Of a DNA stretch of 64,000 nucleotides, positions 8,235 to 16,441 are shown piece by piece (within the stretch, counting starts at the first letter, position 1; the number at the start of each line of letters is the position of its first letter). The stretch covers positions 1-64,000 of the forward strand of contig JAEUVF010000019.1 in the NCBI GenBank assembly GCA_016787265.1, in the 5' to 3' direction. The notes beneath the pieces were generated by a model. That model had not been told where the DNA came from. It saw nothing but the letters and a program-made list of their open reading frames with translations, and ran no database searches. The stretch is from Flavipsychrobacter sp. GTDB taxonomy: Bacteria > Bacteroidota > Bacteroidia > Chitinophagales > Chitinophagaceae. Made by a program: the position numbers and the translations under genes.

Positions 8235-8807
8235 ATGGAGGAACCAGGACAAATTTTACTGGCTATTGGGTTAGGCATTTCACTCAGTGCCTGTTGTGGT
8301 TTCAGGGTGTTTCTGCCCCTGCTGGTTACAAGTGTTGCCATGAGAGCAGGCTGGTTACCGGTTAGCGGTTCTGAGCAATGGATGGGCAGTTGGGCGGCTA
8401 TACTGAGTTTTGGGCTGGCTTCATTATTGGAAATCGGTGCTTATTATATCCCGGTATTGGATAATCTTCTGGACACGATTGCTACCCCGCTTGCTGTGGG
8501 TGCAGGCACATTACTGGCAGCCAGTTTTTTACCGGTTGGGGATTGGGATCCGATGTTGCGCTGGGGACTGGGCATAGTGGCGGGGGGAGGAATAGCGGGA
8601 ACCATTCAGTTAGGGACCAGCGCTATCCGTCTGTTTTCAACCAAAACCACAGGAGGAACGGGGAACGCAATTGTGGCAACTGGCGAGCACCTGACGGCCG
8701 GAGTTGGGGCTGTTTTGGCCTTGTTATTGCCAGTACTGATGGCCATTTTGGCGCTCTTATTGGTTATTTTTGTCCTTTACCGGCTATTTAGGAGGTCAAA
8801 AGCATAA
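8235..8807 (+). CDS. DUF4126 family membrane protein
   Basis: 190 residues, mostly hydrophobic, with four to five predicted membrane segments: SLSACCGFRVFLPLLV, a helix about 50-70, a Gly/Ala-rich pair about 80-125, and a C-terminal helix ending in a basic YRLFRRSKA tail. The N-terminal GFRxFLPLL motif and the GTGNxIVATGEH region fit DUF4126. Function is unknown. It starts 12 bp after the peptidase stop and ends just before the S10 operon promoter. Confidence 0.8.
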   Translation: MEEPGQILLAIGLGISLSACCGFRVFLPLLVTSVAMRAGWLPVSGSEQWMGSWAAILSFGLASLLEIGAYYIPVLDNLLDTIATPLAVGAGTLLAASFLPVGDWDPMLRWGLGIVAGGGIAGTIQLGTSAIRLFSTKTTGGTGNAIVATGEHLTAGVGAVLALLLPVLMAILALLLVIFVLYRLFRRSKA

Positions 8808-8825
8808 AATAGTTGGAAAAATCTT

Positions 8826-8855
8826 TTGTTGATTATGAAATGACCGTTACCTTTG
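8826..8855 (+). promoter_or_regulatory. S10 operon promoter
   Basis: TTG at 8826-8828 and TACCTTTG at 8848-8855 with 19 bp between them match the Bacteroidota consensus. It lies 31 bp before the rpsJ ATG and shows that the ribosomal operon starts here, independent of fusA. Confidence 0.75.
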
Positions 8856-8885
8856 CACTCCCAATTCAATTTTTGGATAATAGGT

Positions 8886-9191
8886 ATGTCACAGCGAATT
8901 AGAATCAAATTACAGTCTTACGATCACAACCTGGTAGATAAATCTGCTGAGAAGATCGTTAAAACAGTACGTAGCACCGGAGCAGTAGTTACAGGTCCTA
9001 TTCCTTTGCCAACGCAAAAGAAAATCTTTACCGTACTGCGTTCTCCCCACGTTAACAAGAAAGCCCGTGAGCAGTTTCAGCTTTGTACGCACAAGCGTTT
9101 GCTGGACATTTACACTTCTTCTTCCCGTACTGTGGATGCACTGAGTAAGCTTGACCTGCCTTCAGGGGTTGAGGTTGAGATCAAGGCCTAA
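8886..9191 (+). CDS. rpsJ: 30S ribosomal protein S10
   Basis: 101 residues; MSQRIRIKLQSYDHNLVDKS is the canonical S10 start and the KFLDIYTSS-like region (LLDIYTSSSRTVDAL) is present. S10 sits in the 30S head and also acts as NusE in antitermination. The ATG at 8886 is chosen because an upstream in-frame TTG at 8853 lies inside the -7 element. It is the first gene of the S10 cluster but is separated from rplC by 366 bp. Confidence 0.98.
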   Translation: MSQRIRIKLQSYDHNLVDKSAEKIVKTVRSTGAVVTGPIPLPTQKKIFTVLRSPHVNKKAREQFQLCTHKRLLDIYTSSSRTVDALSKLDLPSGVEVEIKA

Positions 9192-9557
9192 CCGCCGGCT
9201 GTTCAAAGACAGCAAAAAAGTAAAAAACTAGTTCTTATAAATAACTGCCCTATCTCTCAATTCGCTTTTGGCGGAGAAAAGAGCGCTGGGGTTGGATGAA
9301 AAGGCAAATCCTTAGGGAAATCCTTTCTCATTCATTAATTAGTAAAAGTAAATATGAACAAGCCGTTCAGGGTTTGTTTACTACTGGTACTTCTGAAGCC
9401 TGTTCCCTGAAGGGATCGGACAAAAAAAGAAAAGGTCAGTAGCAAACGGGGATTGAAGTCCATCCTCAACCATTCCAGCTTCGCTGGAGATTCAGCTGCC
9501 CTGCAGTTGATTTGGTTGGATTGTCCTTTTAACCATGCGGCACAAATGGTAACTTAA
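9192..9557 (+). promoter_or_regulatory. Long structured spacer between rpsJ and rplC
   Basis: This 366-bp region has no credible ORF, although gaps elsewhere in the operon are 0-125 bp. It can form several hairpins. GTTTG (9372-9376) plus CTACTG (9381-9386) pair with CAGTAG plus CAAAC (9437-9447), enclosing TCCC-TGAA-GGGA near 9404-9415. TCCAGC/GCTGGA lies at 9474-9488 and CAGCTGC/GCAGTTG at 9493-9509. No TAnnTTTG element stands out close to rplC. It may be a ribosomal-protein autoregulatory leader (L3, L4 or another operon product), which is inference. Confidence 0.5.
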
Positions 9558-10175
9558 ATGAAAGGAATTATTGGAAAAAAAATTGGGATGACCAGCATCT
9601 TCAGTCCCGATGGCAAGCAAACTGCCTGCACTATTATCGAAGCTGGTCCATGTGTCGTTACCCAGGTTAAGACAAAAGAAACCGACGGGTACAATGCTAT
9701 CCAACTTGCATTCGGCGACAAGAAAGAAAAGAATACTACAAAAGCCGAAGCCAATCACTTCTCCAAGGCACAAACAGCTGCCAAACGTTTCGTAAAAGAA
9801 TTTCGTGATTATTCCATAGAAAAAGCACTTGGTGAAACCATCACTGCTGAAATCTTCGCTGAAGGCGATAAGGTGGATGTGGTAGGTAATACCAAGGGTA
9901 AAGGTTTTCAGGGTGTTGTAAAGCGCCATGGATTCAGCGGGGTGGGTGAAGCCTCCCACGGTCAGCACGATCGTCAGCGTGCTCCGGGTTCTCTGGGTAA
10001 CTCTTCTGATGCATCCCGTGTAATGAAGGGTATGCGTATGGCTGGTCGCATGGGAAATGACCGTGTGAAAATGAAAGGCCTGAAAGTTCTGAAAGTATTT
10101 CCTGAAAAGAATTATATCCTGGTGAGTGGTTCAGTTCCTGGCCACAATGGTTCCATTGTTTTTATCCAGAAGTAA
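9558..10175 (+). CDS. rplC: 50S ribosomal protein L3
   Basis: 205 residues, normal for L3. MKGIIGKKIGMTSIF start, central GFQGVVKRHGF and the basic loop SHGQHDRQRAPGSLG that reaches toward the peptidyl-transferase centre are all present. It is an early-assembly protein. The gene follows the long rpsJ-rplC spacer and precedes rplD by 20 bp. Confidence 0.98.
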   Translation: MKGIIGKKIGMTSIFSPDGKQTACTIIEAGPCVVTQVKTKETDGYNAIQLAFGDKKEKNTTKAEANHFSKAQTAAKRFVKEFRDYSIEKALGETITAEIFAEGDKVDVVGNTKGKGFQGVVKRHGFSGVGEASHGQHDRQRAPGSLGNSSDASRVMKGMRMAGRMGNDRVKMKGLKVLKVFPEKNYILVSGSVPGHNGSIVFIQK

Positions 10176-10195
10176 ACCATTTAATCTGAAGTACG

Positions 10196-10834
10196 ATGCA
10201 AGTAGATGTTTTAAATATACAAGGACAGAAAACCGGAAGAACCATTGAGTTACCGGAAGAGATCTTCGGGATTGAACCCAATGATCATGTAATCTACCTC
10301 TCTGTAAAGCAATACCTGGCAGCACAGCGTCAGGGTACACATAAGGTAAAAACCCGTATGGAAGTAAAAGGTGCAAGCCGCAAGCTGCATCGGCAGAAGG
10401 GTACAGGTGGTTCCCGTAAAGGTAACCTGCGTAACCCCCTCTACAAAGGTGGTGGTACCATTTTCGGACCCAAGCCCCGTGATTACAGCTTCAAGCTGAA
10501 CCGTAAGGTGAAGGATCTTGCGAAGATGTCTGCACTGGCTTACAAGGCGAAAGAAAGCGCGATTGTAATTCTGGAGGATATCAATATGGAAGCTCCTAAA
10601 ACCAAAACGTTCACCGGTGTGCTGAAGGCATTGAACATTGCTGATAAGAAAGCATTGTTTATTCTCCCGGAAAATGGTGAGAACGTTTACCTGAGCCTGC
10701 GCAACATTCCATCTGTGAATGCCAGCCTGCTGAGCGATATGAATACATATGATATCGTGAACGCACAGGTTCTGGTGTTGAGTGAAAGTGCTGCCAATGT
10801 ATTTACAGAAGCAGACGTAGAAGAAACCGCATAA
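10196..10834 (+). CDS. rplD: 50S ribosomal protein L4
   Basis: 212 residues. The tunnel-lining loop is recognisable (KGTGGSRKGNLRNPLYKGGG) and the globular domain follows. In Escherichia coli L4 represses its own operon by binding the S10 leader. Whether this L4 recognises the spacer at 9192-9557 is unknown. It lies 23 bp before rplW. Confidence 0.97.
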   Translation: MQVDVLNIQGQKTGRTIELPEEIFGIEPNDHVIYLSVKQYLAAQRQGTHKVKTRMEVKGASRKLHRQKGTGGSRKGNLRNPLYKGGGTIFGPKPRDYSFKLNRKVKDLAKMSALAYKAKESAIVILEDINMEAPKTKTFTGVLKALNIADKKALFILPENGENVYLSLRNIPSVNASLLSDMNTYDIVNAQVLVLSESAANVFTEADVEETA

Positions 10835-10857
10835 TCAAACATTCTAAATAGAAAGAA

Positions 10858-11157
10858 ATGAAACTTTCTGAAGTTCTGATAAAGCCCATCCTTACTGAAA
10901 AGGCAAATGCCCAGCAGGAAAGCCTGCGTCGCTTTGCTTTCAAAGTAGCGAGAAAGGCAAATAAACTGGAGATCAAAAAGGCGATTGAAACCTTTTATGG
11001 TGTAACTGTAGTAGATGTAAATACTGCTGTAATTCCCGGGAAAAACAAAACCCGTTTCACAAAAGCAGGTTTCATTAAAGGCCGTAAGCCGGCTTACAAG
11101 AAAGCGCTGGTAACAGTTGCTGAAGGGGAGACAATTGACCTGTACGGAGCGGTCTAG
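10858..11157 (+). CDS. rplW: 50S ribosomal protein L23
   Basis: 99 residues; LSEVLIKPILTEKA start and the KANKLEIKKAIETFYGVTV core are typical of L23, which sits at the tunnel exit and docks trigger factor and SRP. It is followed by a five-unit GTGAAAG array before rplB. Confidence 0.97.
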   Translation: MKLSEVLIKPILTEKANAQQESLRRFAFKVARKANKLEIKKAIETFYGVTVVDVNTAVIPGKNKTRFTKAGFIKGRKPAYKKALVTVAEGETIDLYGAV

Positions 11158-11163
11158 GAAGAA

Positions 11164-11198
11164 GTGAAAGGTGAAAGGTGAAAGGTGAAAGGTGAAAA
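11164..11198 (+). repeat. Heptanucleotide array (GTGAAAG)4 + GTGAAAA
   Basis: Five uninterrupted 7-bp units start six bases after the rplW stop and lie inside the S10 operon. There is no inverted partner here. Same unit as the arrays at 18692, 52966 and 62927. Confidence 0.9.
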
Positions 11199-11267
11199 GC
11201 ACCTAAACTGAAATAACAAACATTAAAGTAGTGCGACGCTGAAAAGTTCGCAGCAAAAAAATAAGAG

Positions 11268-12107
11268 ATGGCATTAAGAAAGTATAAACCAATGACAGCA
11301 GGTACGCGCTGGAGAATTGGAAACGCGTACGCTGAAATTACTACCAATGTACCGGAGAAAAGTCTGGTAGAGAAGAAAGGTGGAACAGGTGGCCGTAATG
11401 CACAGGGACGCAGGAGTATGCGTTATATCGGTGGCGGTCATGCGAAAATGTACCGGTTAGTGGATTTCAAACGTAACAAGAAGGATATTCCTGCAAAAGT
11501 TGCGTCTATTGAATATGATCCGAACCGTACTACATTCATCGCTTTGCTGAATTATGCAGATGGAGAGAAGCGATATATCCTGGCGCCTCAGGGCTTACAG
11601 GTAGGAGCGGAAGTAATCAGTGGAGACGCAGTTGCACCTGAACTGGGAAATTCCCTGATGCTGAAGAACATGCCACTGGGTACTGTTGTACATAATATCG
11701 AAATGCAGCCAGGTCAGGGTGGAAAGATTGCCCGTAGTGCTGGTACATCTGCACAGCTGAGCAACAAGGAAGAAAAATACGCTGTATTGAAAATGCCTTC
11801 CGGAGAATTGAGAAAGGTACTGATCAACTGTTATGCAACCGTTGGGGTAGCATCTAACAGCGATCATAACCTGCAGAGCATGGGTAAGGCTGGTAGAAAT
11901 CGTTGGAAAGGTATTAAGCCGCGTAACCGTGGTGTTGCGATGAACCCAGTTGATCACCCGATGGGTGGTGGTGAAGGTCGTGCATCCGGCGGACATCCAA
12001 GGAGCAGAACCGGTAAATATGCAAAAGGTCTGAAAACCCGTAAGCACAAAGGCTCTGACAAACTGATTATCCAGCGCAAGAATGGTAAGAAGTTAGCCAA
12101 TAAATAA
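11268..12107 (+). CDS. rplB: 50S ribosomal protein L2
   Basis: 279 residues, full length. L2 helps form the peptidyl-transferase centre and subunit bridges. The C-terminal GVAMNPVDHPMGGGEGR motif with the functionally important His is intact. The gene is separated from rplW by 110 bp that contain the heptamer array, so this gap is larger than most in the cluster. Confidence 0.98.
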   Translation: MALRKYKPMTAGTRWRIGNAYAEITTNVPEKSLVEKKGGTGGRNAQGRRSMRYIGGGHAKMYRLVDFKRNKKDIPAKVASIEYDPNRTTFIALLNYADGEKRYILAPQGLQVGAEVISGDAVAPELGNSLMLKNMPLGTVVHNIEMQPGQGGKIARSAGTSAQLSNKEEKYAVLKMPSGELRKVLINCYATVGVASNSDHNLQSMGKAGRNRWKGIKPRNRGVAMNPVDHPMGGGEGRASGGHPRSRTGKYAKGLKTRKHKGSDKLIIQRKNGKKLANK

Positions 12108-12142
12108 TCTACAATCATCAATCAGCATTCTAAAATTTAGAT

Positions 12143-12412
12143 ATGGCTCGTTCAATTAAAAAAGGTCCTTACGTAGACGTAAAACTGGAGCAGAAGGTGT
12201 TGAATATGACCGAAGGTAAATCCAAGAAAGGGGTTATCAAGACCTGGAGTCGCCGTTCAACCATTACACCTGATTTCGTTGGTCACACATTTGCGGTGCA
12301 CAACGGGAACAAGTTCATCCCGGTTTATGTAACGGAGTTCATGGTAGGTCACAAACTCGGTGAATTTGCTCCTACCCGCAACTTCAAAGGTCACTCTAGC
12401 AAGAAAATGTAA
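12143..12412 (+). CDS. rpsS: 30S ribosomal protein S19
   Basis: 89 residues; MARSIKKGPYVD start and the GHKLGEFAPTRNFKGHS tail are canonical. S19 lies in the 30S head next to S13. Position between rplB and rplV is the standard order. Confidence 0.98.
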   Translation: MARSIKKGPYVDVKLEQKVLNMTEGKSKKGVIKTWSRRSTITPDFVGHTFAVHNGNKFIPVYVTEFMVGHKLGEFAPTRNFKGHSSKKM

Positions 12413-12467
12413 TTAAATAAATGATCCGTTCAGCCACAGGCCGGATGGGTTAAAGAATCATAAAACA

Positions 12468-12803
12468 ATGGAAGCAGTAGCTAAACTGAGAAATTACCCC
12501 ACATCGCCCAGAAAGATGCGTTTATTGGCTGACCTGGTGCGTGGCATGGAAGTAGAAAAGGCGCTGGCTGTGCTGGAGCACAATGCCAAGCATCCCGCTG
12601 TTCCTTTGCGCAAACTGGTAGTAAGTGCCATCAGCAACTGGAAGCAGGCAAATGAAGGTGGTGATGAGACCCAATTGGTTGTTAAGACCATTTTTGTAGA
12701 CGGTGCAAGAACGCTGAAGCGTATGCGTCCGGCTCCTCAGGGTCGTGGTTATCGTGTTCGCAAACGTAGCAATCACGTAACTGTAGTTGTAGATTCTAAA
12801 TAA
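12468..12803 (+). CDS. rplV: 50S ribosomal protein L22
   Basis: 111 residues; the YPTSPRKMRLLADLVRG motif and the tunnel hairpin region (RMRPAPQGRGYRVRKRSNHVTV) are present. L22 lines the exit tunnel opposite L4. Standard order before rpsC. Confidence 0.97.
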   Translation: MEAVAKLRNYPTSPRKMRLLADLVRGMEVEKALAVLEHNAKHPAVPLRKLVVSAISNWKQANEGGDETQLVVKTIFVDGARTLKRMRPAPQGRGYRVRKRSNHVTVVVDSK

Positions 12804-12834
12804 TTCAATCGTATAAACTTAATATACCAAACAA

Positions 12835-13614
12835 ATGGGTCAGAAAACAAATCCTATTGGTGCAAGGTTGGGAATCATCCGCGGTTGGGAAAGCAACTGG
12901 TTTGGCAGTAAAAAAGACTACTCGACCAAGTTGATCGAGGATCATAAGATCCGTACCTACCTGATGGCGCGTATTAACAAAGGAGGGATCTCTAAAATTG
13001 TTATTGAGCGTACACTGGGTAAGCTGATCATCACCATCCATACTTCCAAGCCTGGAATCATCATAGGAAAAGGTGGTAATGAGGTAGATCGCATCAAGGA
13101 AGAATTGAAGAAGCTGACAGGGAAGGATGATGTGCAGATCAATATCCTGGAGATTCGTCGCCCGGAACTGGATGCCAACATCGTTGCCGATACCATCGCC
13201 AAGCAAATTGAAAACCGTATCAACTACAAGCGTGCCATCAAAATGGCCATTGCCTCTGCGTTGCGTATGGGTGCTGAAGGTATCAAGGTGAAAGTAAGCG
13301 GTCGTTTGGGTGGTGCAGAAATTGCCCGTTCAGAAGAAATCAAACAGGGTCGTACTCCATTGCATACACTTCGTATGGATATTGATTACGCCAATGTATT
13401 TGCGCTGACTGTGTACGGTAAAATTGGTATCAAAGTTTGGATCTGTAAGGGTGAAGTATTGGCCAAGCGCGACCTGAACCCGAATTTCATCGGTGGTAAA
13501 GACAGTGGTCCGATGGGAGATCGTCGTGAGAGCAGGGGAGGTGATGACCGTAGAGGTGGTGGAGATCGTGATCGTAACCGTGGCGGCGGCGGCGGTGGAC
13601 GCAGGAGAGGGTAA
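12835..13614 (+). CDS. rpsC: 30S ribosomal protein S3 with Arg/Gly-rich tail
   Basis: 259 residues. The N-terminal domain, KH domain (GIIIGKGGNEVDRIKEEL) and C-terminal S3 domain (VSGRLGGAEIARSE) are intact up to about residue 220. After NPNFIGGKDSGPMG the protein continues with about 35 residues of RGGDDRRGG-like, Arg/Gly/Asp repeats ending GGGGGGRRRG. S3 binds mRNA at the entry site and acts in the unwinding of mRNA with S4 and S5. The tail is disordered and RGG-box-like and could add RNA contacts, which is inference. Confidence 0.97.
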   Translation: MGQKTNPIGARLGIIRGWESNWFGSKKDYSTKLIEDHKIRTYLMARINKGGISKIVIERTLGKLIITIHTSKPGIIIGKGGNEVDRIKEELKKLTGKDDVQINILEIRRPELDANIVADTIAKQIENRINYKRAIKMAIASALRMGAEGIKVKVSGRLGGAEIARSEEIKQGRTPLHTLRMDIDYANVFALTVYGKIGIKVWICKGEVLAKRDLNPNFIGGKDSGPMGDRRESRGGDDRRGGGDRDRNRGGGGGGRRRG

Positions 13615-13618
13615 TACC

Positions 13619-13639
13619 GAAGTGAGAAGTGAGAAGTGT
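13619..13639 (+). repeat. Heptanucleotide array GAAGTGA x3
   Basis: Three 7-bp units (GAAGTGA, GAAGTGA, GAAGTGT) follow the rpsC stop by four bases, in the 85-bp rpsC-rplP spacer. In shifted register this is GTGAGAA, the complement of the TTCTCAC units at 60197. Confidence 0.75.
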
Positions 13640-13699
13640 GAATTGAGACGACAAATACAGAATCTGATTTTAAAAAGAACATTGACAAATTAATATAAG

Positions 13700-14119
13700 A
13701 TGTTACAGCCAAAAAGAACAAAACACAGGAAGATGCAGAAGATGCCTGTGAAAGGCAATGCAAAACGTGGCACCAGCCTGTCCTTTGGTTCCTTCGGTCT
13801 GAAAGCGCTGGAAACAGTGTGGATGACGGATCGCCAGATTGAAAGTGCCCGCCAGGCTATGACCCGTTCGATGAAACGGGAAGGAAATGTCTGGATCCGC
13901 ATTTTCCCTGATAAAATCGTTACCAAGAAGCCCGCTGAAGTAAGGATGGGTAAAGGTAAAGGTAACCCTGATCATTGGGCAGCTGTAGTAAAGCCCGGTC
14001 GTATTCTGTTTGAGTGCGACGGCGTTTCTGAAGAAGTAGCAAAGACCGCTATGGAACTGGCTGCACAGAAATTACCGATTAAAACAAAGTTTGTAGTTCG
14101 TCGTGAGCTGCAATCCTAA
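13700..14119 (+). CDS. rplP: 50S ribosomal protein L16
   Basis: 139 residues; MLQPKRTKHRKMQK start and GKGKGNPDHWAAVVKPGRILFE core are canonical. L16 positions tRNA in the A and P sites. Start ATG at 13700 follows an 85-bp spacer that includes a GAAGTGA array. Confidence 0.97.
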   Translation: MLQPKRTKHRKMQKMPVKGNAKRGTSLSFGSFGLKALETVWMTDRQIESARQAMTRSMKREGNVWIRIFPDKIVTKKPAEVRMGKGKGNPDHWAAVVKPGRILFECDGVSEEVAKTAMELAAQKLPIKTKFVVRRELQS

Positions 14120-14145
14120 GCTATAACAACAAAATCGACCATACG

Positions 14146-14355
14146 ATGTCAAAGAAGACCGATTTCGTAGCTACCCTGAAAGATATGAGCCTGGCTGATC
14201 TGAAAGCTCGTATTCAGGAGGATGAACTGCGTCTGAAGAAGCTCGAGTTCGCTCATGCGATCACTCCGCTGGAGAATCCGATGAGCATCCGTTCTCTTCG
14301 CCGGGATATTTCCCGCCTGAAAACGGAATTAACCAAAAAACTGGCCACTGCCTGA
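14146..14355 (+). CDS. rpmC: 50S ribosomal protein L29
   Basis: 69 residues, small two-helix protein; the L29 pattern ADLKARIQEDELRLKKLEFA and IRSLRRDISRLKTEL is clear. It sits at the tunnel exit beside L23. Standard order between rplP and rpsQ. Confidence 0.95.
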   Translation: MSKKTDFVATLKDMSLADLKARIQEDELRLKKLEFAHAITPLENPMSIRSLRRDISRLKTELTKKLATA

Positions 14356-14405
14356 TCGGGTAGTCCAGGTGTATTCAAAAAGCGAATAAGCTAAAAAAGA
14401 TAACA

Positions 14406-14663
14406 ATGGCTGAAAGAAATTTGCGTAAAACAAGGATTGGTTATGTAACCAGCAACAAAATGGAGAAAACCGTTACCGTTGCCGTTGAAAGAAAGGTGAA
14501 GCACCCAATCTACGGTAAGTTCGTGAAGAAGACTACCAAGTTCCATGCACACGATGAAAAGAACGAGTGCAGCATTGGTGACCTGGTAAAAATCATGGAA
14601 ACCCGCCCGCTCAGCAAAACAAAGCGCTGGAGAATGGTGGAGATCGTAGAAAAAGTGAAGTAA
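14406..14663 (+). CDS. rpsQ: 30S ribosomal protein S17
   Basis: 85 residues; the OB-fold signatures GYVTSNKMEKTVTVAVERKVKHP and METRPLSKTKRWR are typical. S17 is a primary 16S rRNA binder in 30S assembly. Confidence 0.97.
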   Translation: MAERNLRKTRIGYVTSNKMEKTVTVAVERKVKHPIYGKFVKKTTKFHAHDEKNECSIGDLVKIMETRPLSKTKRWRMVEIVEKVK

Positions 14664-14704
14664 TCCCTCTGTTTTACATTCCTAATTGAATAAATTTATT
14701 AAAG

Positions 14705-15073
14705 ATGATTCAGCAAGAAAGCAGACTGAATGTAGCTGATAACAGTGGAGCCAAGGAAGTGCTGGTTATTCGCGTGTTGGGTAACAGCGGCCAGGACTAT
14801 GCCAAGATCGGCGACAAGATTGTCGTAACTGTTAAGGACGCCATTCCTGCAGGTGGTATCAAAAAAGGTACTGTTACCAAAGCGGTAATCGTTCGTACCA
14901 AGAACAAACTGCGCCGTAAAGATGGTTCCTACATCCGGTTTGATGACAACGCCGTTGTGTTGTTGAACAACTCCGATGAACCTCGCGGTACACGTATTTT
15001 CGGACCTGTAGCAAGAGAATTGCGCGACAAGGGATATATGAAGATTATTTCTCTTGCTCCGGAAGTATTATAA
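14705..15073 (+). CDS. rplN: 50S ribosomal protein L14
   Basis: 122 residues, the standard L14 length; MIQQESRLNVADNSGAKEV start and the FGPVARELRDKGYMKI end are canonical. L14 forms an intersubunit bridge. An internal promoter-like element follows in the rplN-rplX spacer. Confidence 0.98.
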   Translation: MIQQESRLNVADNSGAKEVLVIRVLGNSGQDYAKIGDKIVVTVKDAIPAGGIKKGTVTKAVIVRTKNKLRRKDGSYIRFDDNAVVLLNNSDEPRGTRIFGPVARELRDKGYMKIISLAPEVL

Positions 15074-15084
15074 TTGTACCTTTG
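15054..15084 (+). promoter_or_regulatory. Internal promoter before rplX
   Basis: TTG at 15054-15056 and TACCTTTG at 15077-15084, 20 bp apart, match the consensus. The -33 part overlaps the end of rplN. It would allow separate transcription of the distal spc genes starting with rplX. Confidence 0.6.
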
Positions 15085-15147
15085 CGCCCCGATTAACTGG
15101 GAGCACGGGCAGAAAACAAAAGTGAAAAATAGATAAACAGAATCTAC

Positions 15148-15486
15148 ATGAGCACAAGATTCAAAGCTAAATACAACATTAAAAAGGGCGACACGGTGGT
15201 AGTTATTGCCGGCGACGACAAAGATCTGAAGAAACCCCGCAAGGTTTTGGAAGTATTGGTTGACGAAGGTCGCGTGATCGTTGAAGGGGTGAATATTATC
15301 ACCAAACATACGAAGCCTTCTGCACAGAACACCAAAGGTGGTATCGTAAAGAAGGAAGCTGCCATCAATATCTCCAACATTATGTTGTGGGATGCTAAAG
15401 CTGGTGCTGCCACCAAGGTGAAGCGTACCCGTGAAGCTGGAAAGTTAGTTCGTGTTTCTAAAAAATCAGGGGAGGTAATTAAGTAA
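15148..15486 (+). CDS. rplX: 50S ribosomal protein L24
   Basis: 112 residues; the KOW motif (FKIKKGDTVVVIAGDDKD-like, here YNIKKGDTVVVIAGDDKD) is at residues 9-26. L24 initiates 50S assembly. It overlaps rplE by one base (TAATG), which suggests translational coupling. Confidence 0.97.
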   Translation: MSTRFKAKYNIKKGDTVVVIAGDDKDLKKPRKVLEVLVDEGRVIVEGVNIITKHTKPSAQNTKGGIVKKEAAINISNIMLWDAKAGAATKVKRTREAGKLVRVSKKSGEVIK

Positions 15487-16064
15487 TGAGTACCGTTAAA
15501 TATACTCCGCGACTGGCAGACAAGTACAAAAATGAAGTTGTACCTGCCTTAATGAAGAAGTTTGGATATAGCACTGTAATGCAGGCTCCCAAACTTACCA
15601 AAATCTGTCTGAACCGTGGTGTCAATGGCGCCGTCGCAGATAAGAAGCTGGTTGACATTGCAGTAGAAGAGCTGTCTACTATCACCGGTCAGAAAGCTGT
15701 TGCTACCATGTCTAAAAAAGACATCTCCAACTTTAAACTTCGTAAGAACATGCCGATTGGAGCACGTGTAACCTTACGTGGTGAGAAGATGTATGAATTT
15801 CTGGATCGTCTGATCTCCGTATCACTGCCCCGTGTACGTGATTTCAAAGGAATCAGTGAGAAGAGCTTTGACGGCCGTGGTAACTATACCCTGGGCGTTA
15901 CTGAGCAAATTATCTTCCCGGAAATTGATATCGACAAAGTGAACAAGATCACAGGTCTGGACATCACTTTTGTTACAACTGCAGGTACCAACGAAGAAGC
16001 ATATGAATTGCTGAAAGAGATGGGAATGCCTTTCCGTAACATCAAAAGAGGAGAAAACGCTTAA
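15486..16064 (+). CDS. rplE: 50S ribosomal protein L5
   Basis: 192 residues, slightly longer than the 179 of E. coli. It binds 5S rRNA. The L5 core RVTLRGEKMYEFLDRLI and GNYTLGVTEQIIFPEID are present. Start ATG shares its A with the rplX stop. Confidence 0.98.
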   Translation: MSTVKYTPRLADKYKNEVVPALMKKFGYSTVMQAPKLTKICLNRGVNGAVADKKLVDIAVEELSTITGQKAVATMSKKDISNFKLRKNMPIGARVTLRGEKMYEFLDRLISVSLPRVRDFKGISEKSFDGRGNYTLGVTEQIIFPEIDIDKVNKITGLDITFVTTAGTNEEAYELLKEMGMPFRNIKRGENA

Positions 16065-16084
16065 CTTACTTTTTAACTAATAAT

Positions 16085-16354
16085 ATGGCAAAAAAATCAG
16101 TAGAAGCCAGACAAAGGAAAAGAGAGGCGATGGTAGCCAAGTATGCTGAAAAGCGTGCTGCTCTGAAAGCTGCCGGTGATTACCAGGCACTTGACACACT
16201 GCCTAAAAATGCTTCTCCCGTTCGTTTGAAGAATCGCTGTCAGTTGACTGGCCGTCCGAAGGGTTACATGCGTTATTTCGGACTGTCAAGGGTTATGTTC
16301 CGTGATATGGCCCTGGCTGGGAAGATTCCTGGAGTAAAGAAAGCCAGCTGGTAA
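16085..16354 (+). CDS. rpsN: 30S ribosomal protein S14, long zinc-free type
   Basis: 89 residues; the C-terminal NRCQLTGRPKGYMRYFGLSRVMFR motif is S14. Only one Cys is present, so this is the long C-minus form that does not bind zinc. Confidence 0.97.
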   Translation: MAKKSVEARQRKREAMVAKYAEKRAALKAAGDYQALDTLPKNASPVRLKNRCQLTGRPKGYMRYFGLSRVMFRDMALAGKIPGVKKASW

Positions 16355-16441
16355 GAATATTTCCGGCAGGAGTGAAAATTTGTTGATATCAGCTAGGATA
16401 TCGCATTGTAAAACAATTATCAAACAAACTTATTTTAGACA

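Noticed and set aside
3287..8807. The fusA-rpsJ insert considered as a mobile element
   Set aside because: No transposase, integrase, terminal repeats or tRNA target were seen; gene content and composition look like the rest of the chromosome.
9492..9968. Minus-strand 158-codon frame across rplC
   Set aside because: It is antisense to the conserved rplC coding sequence and rich in residues expected from a shadow frame.
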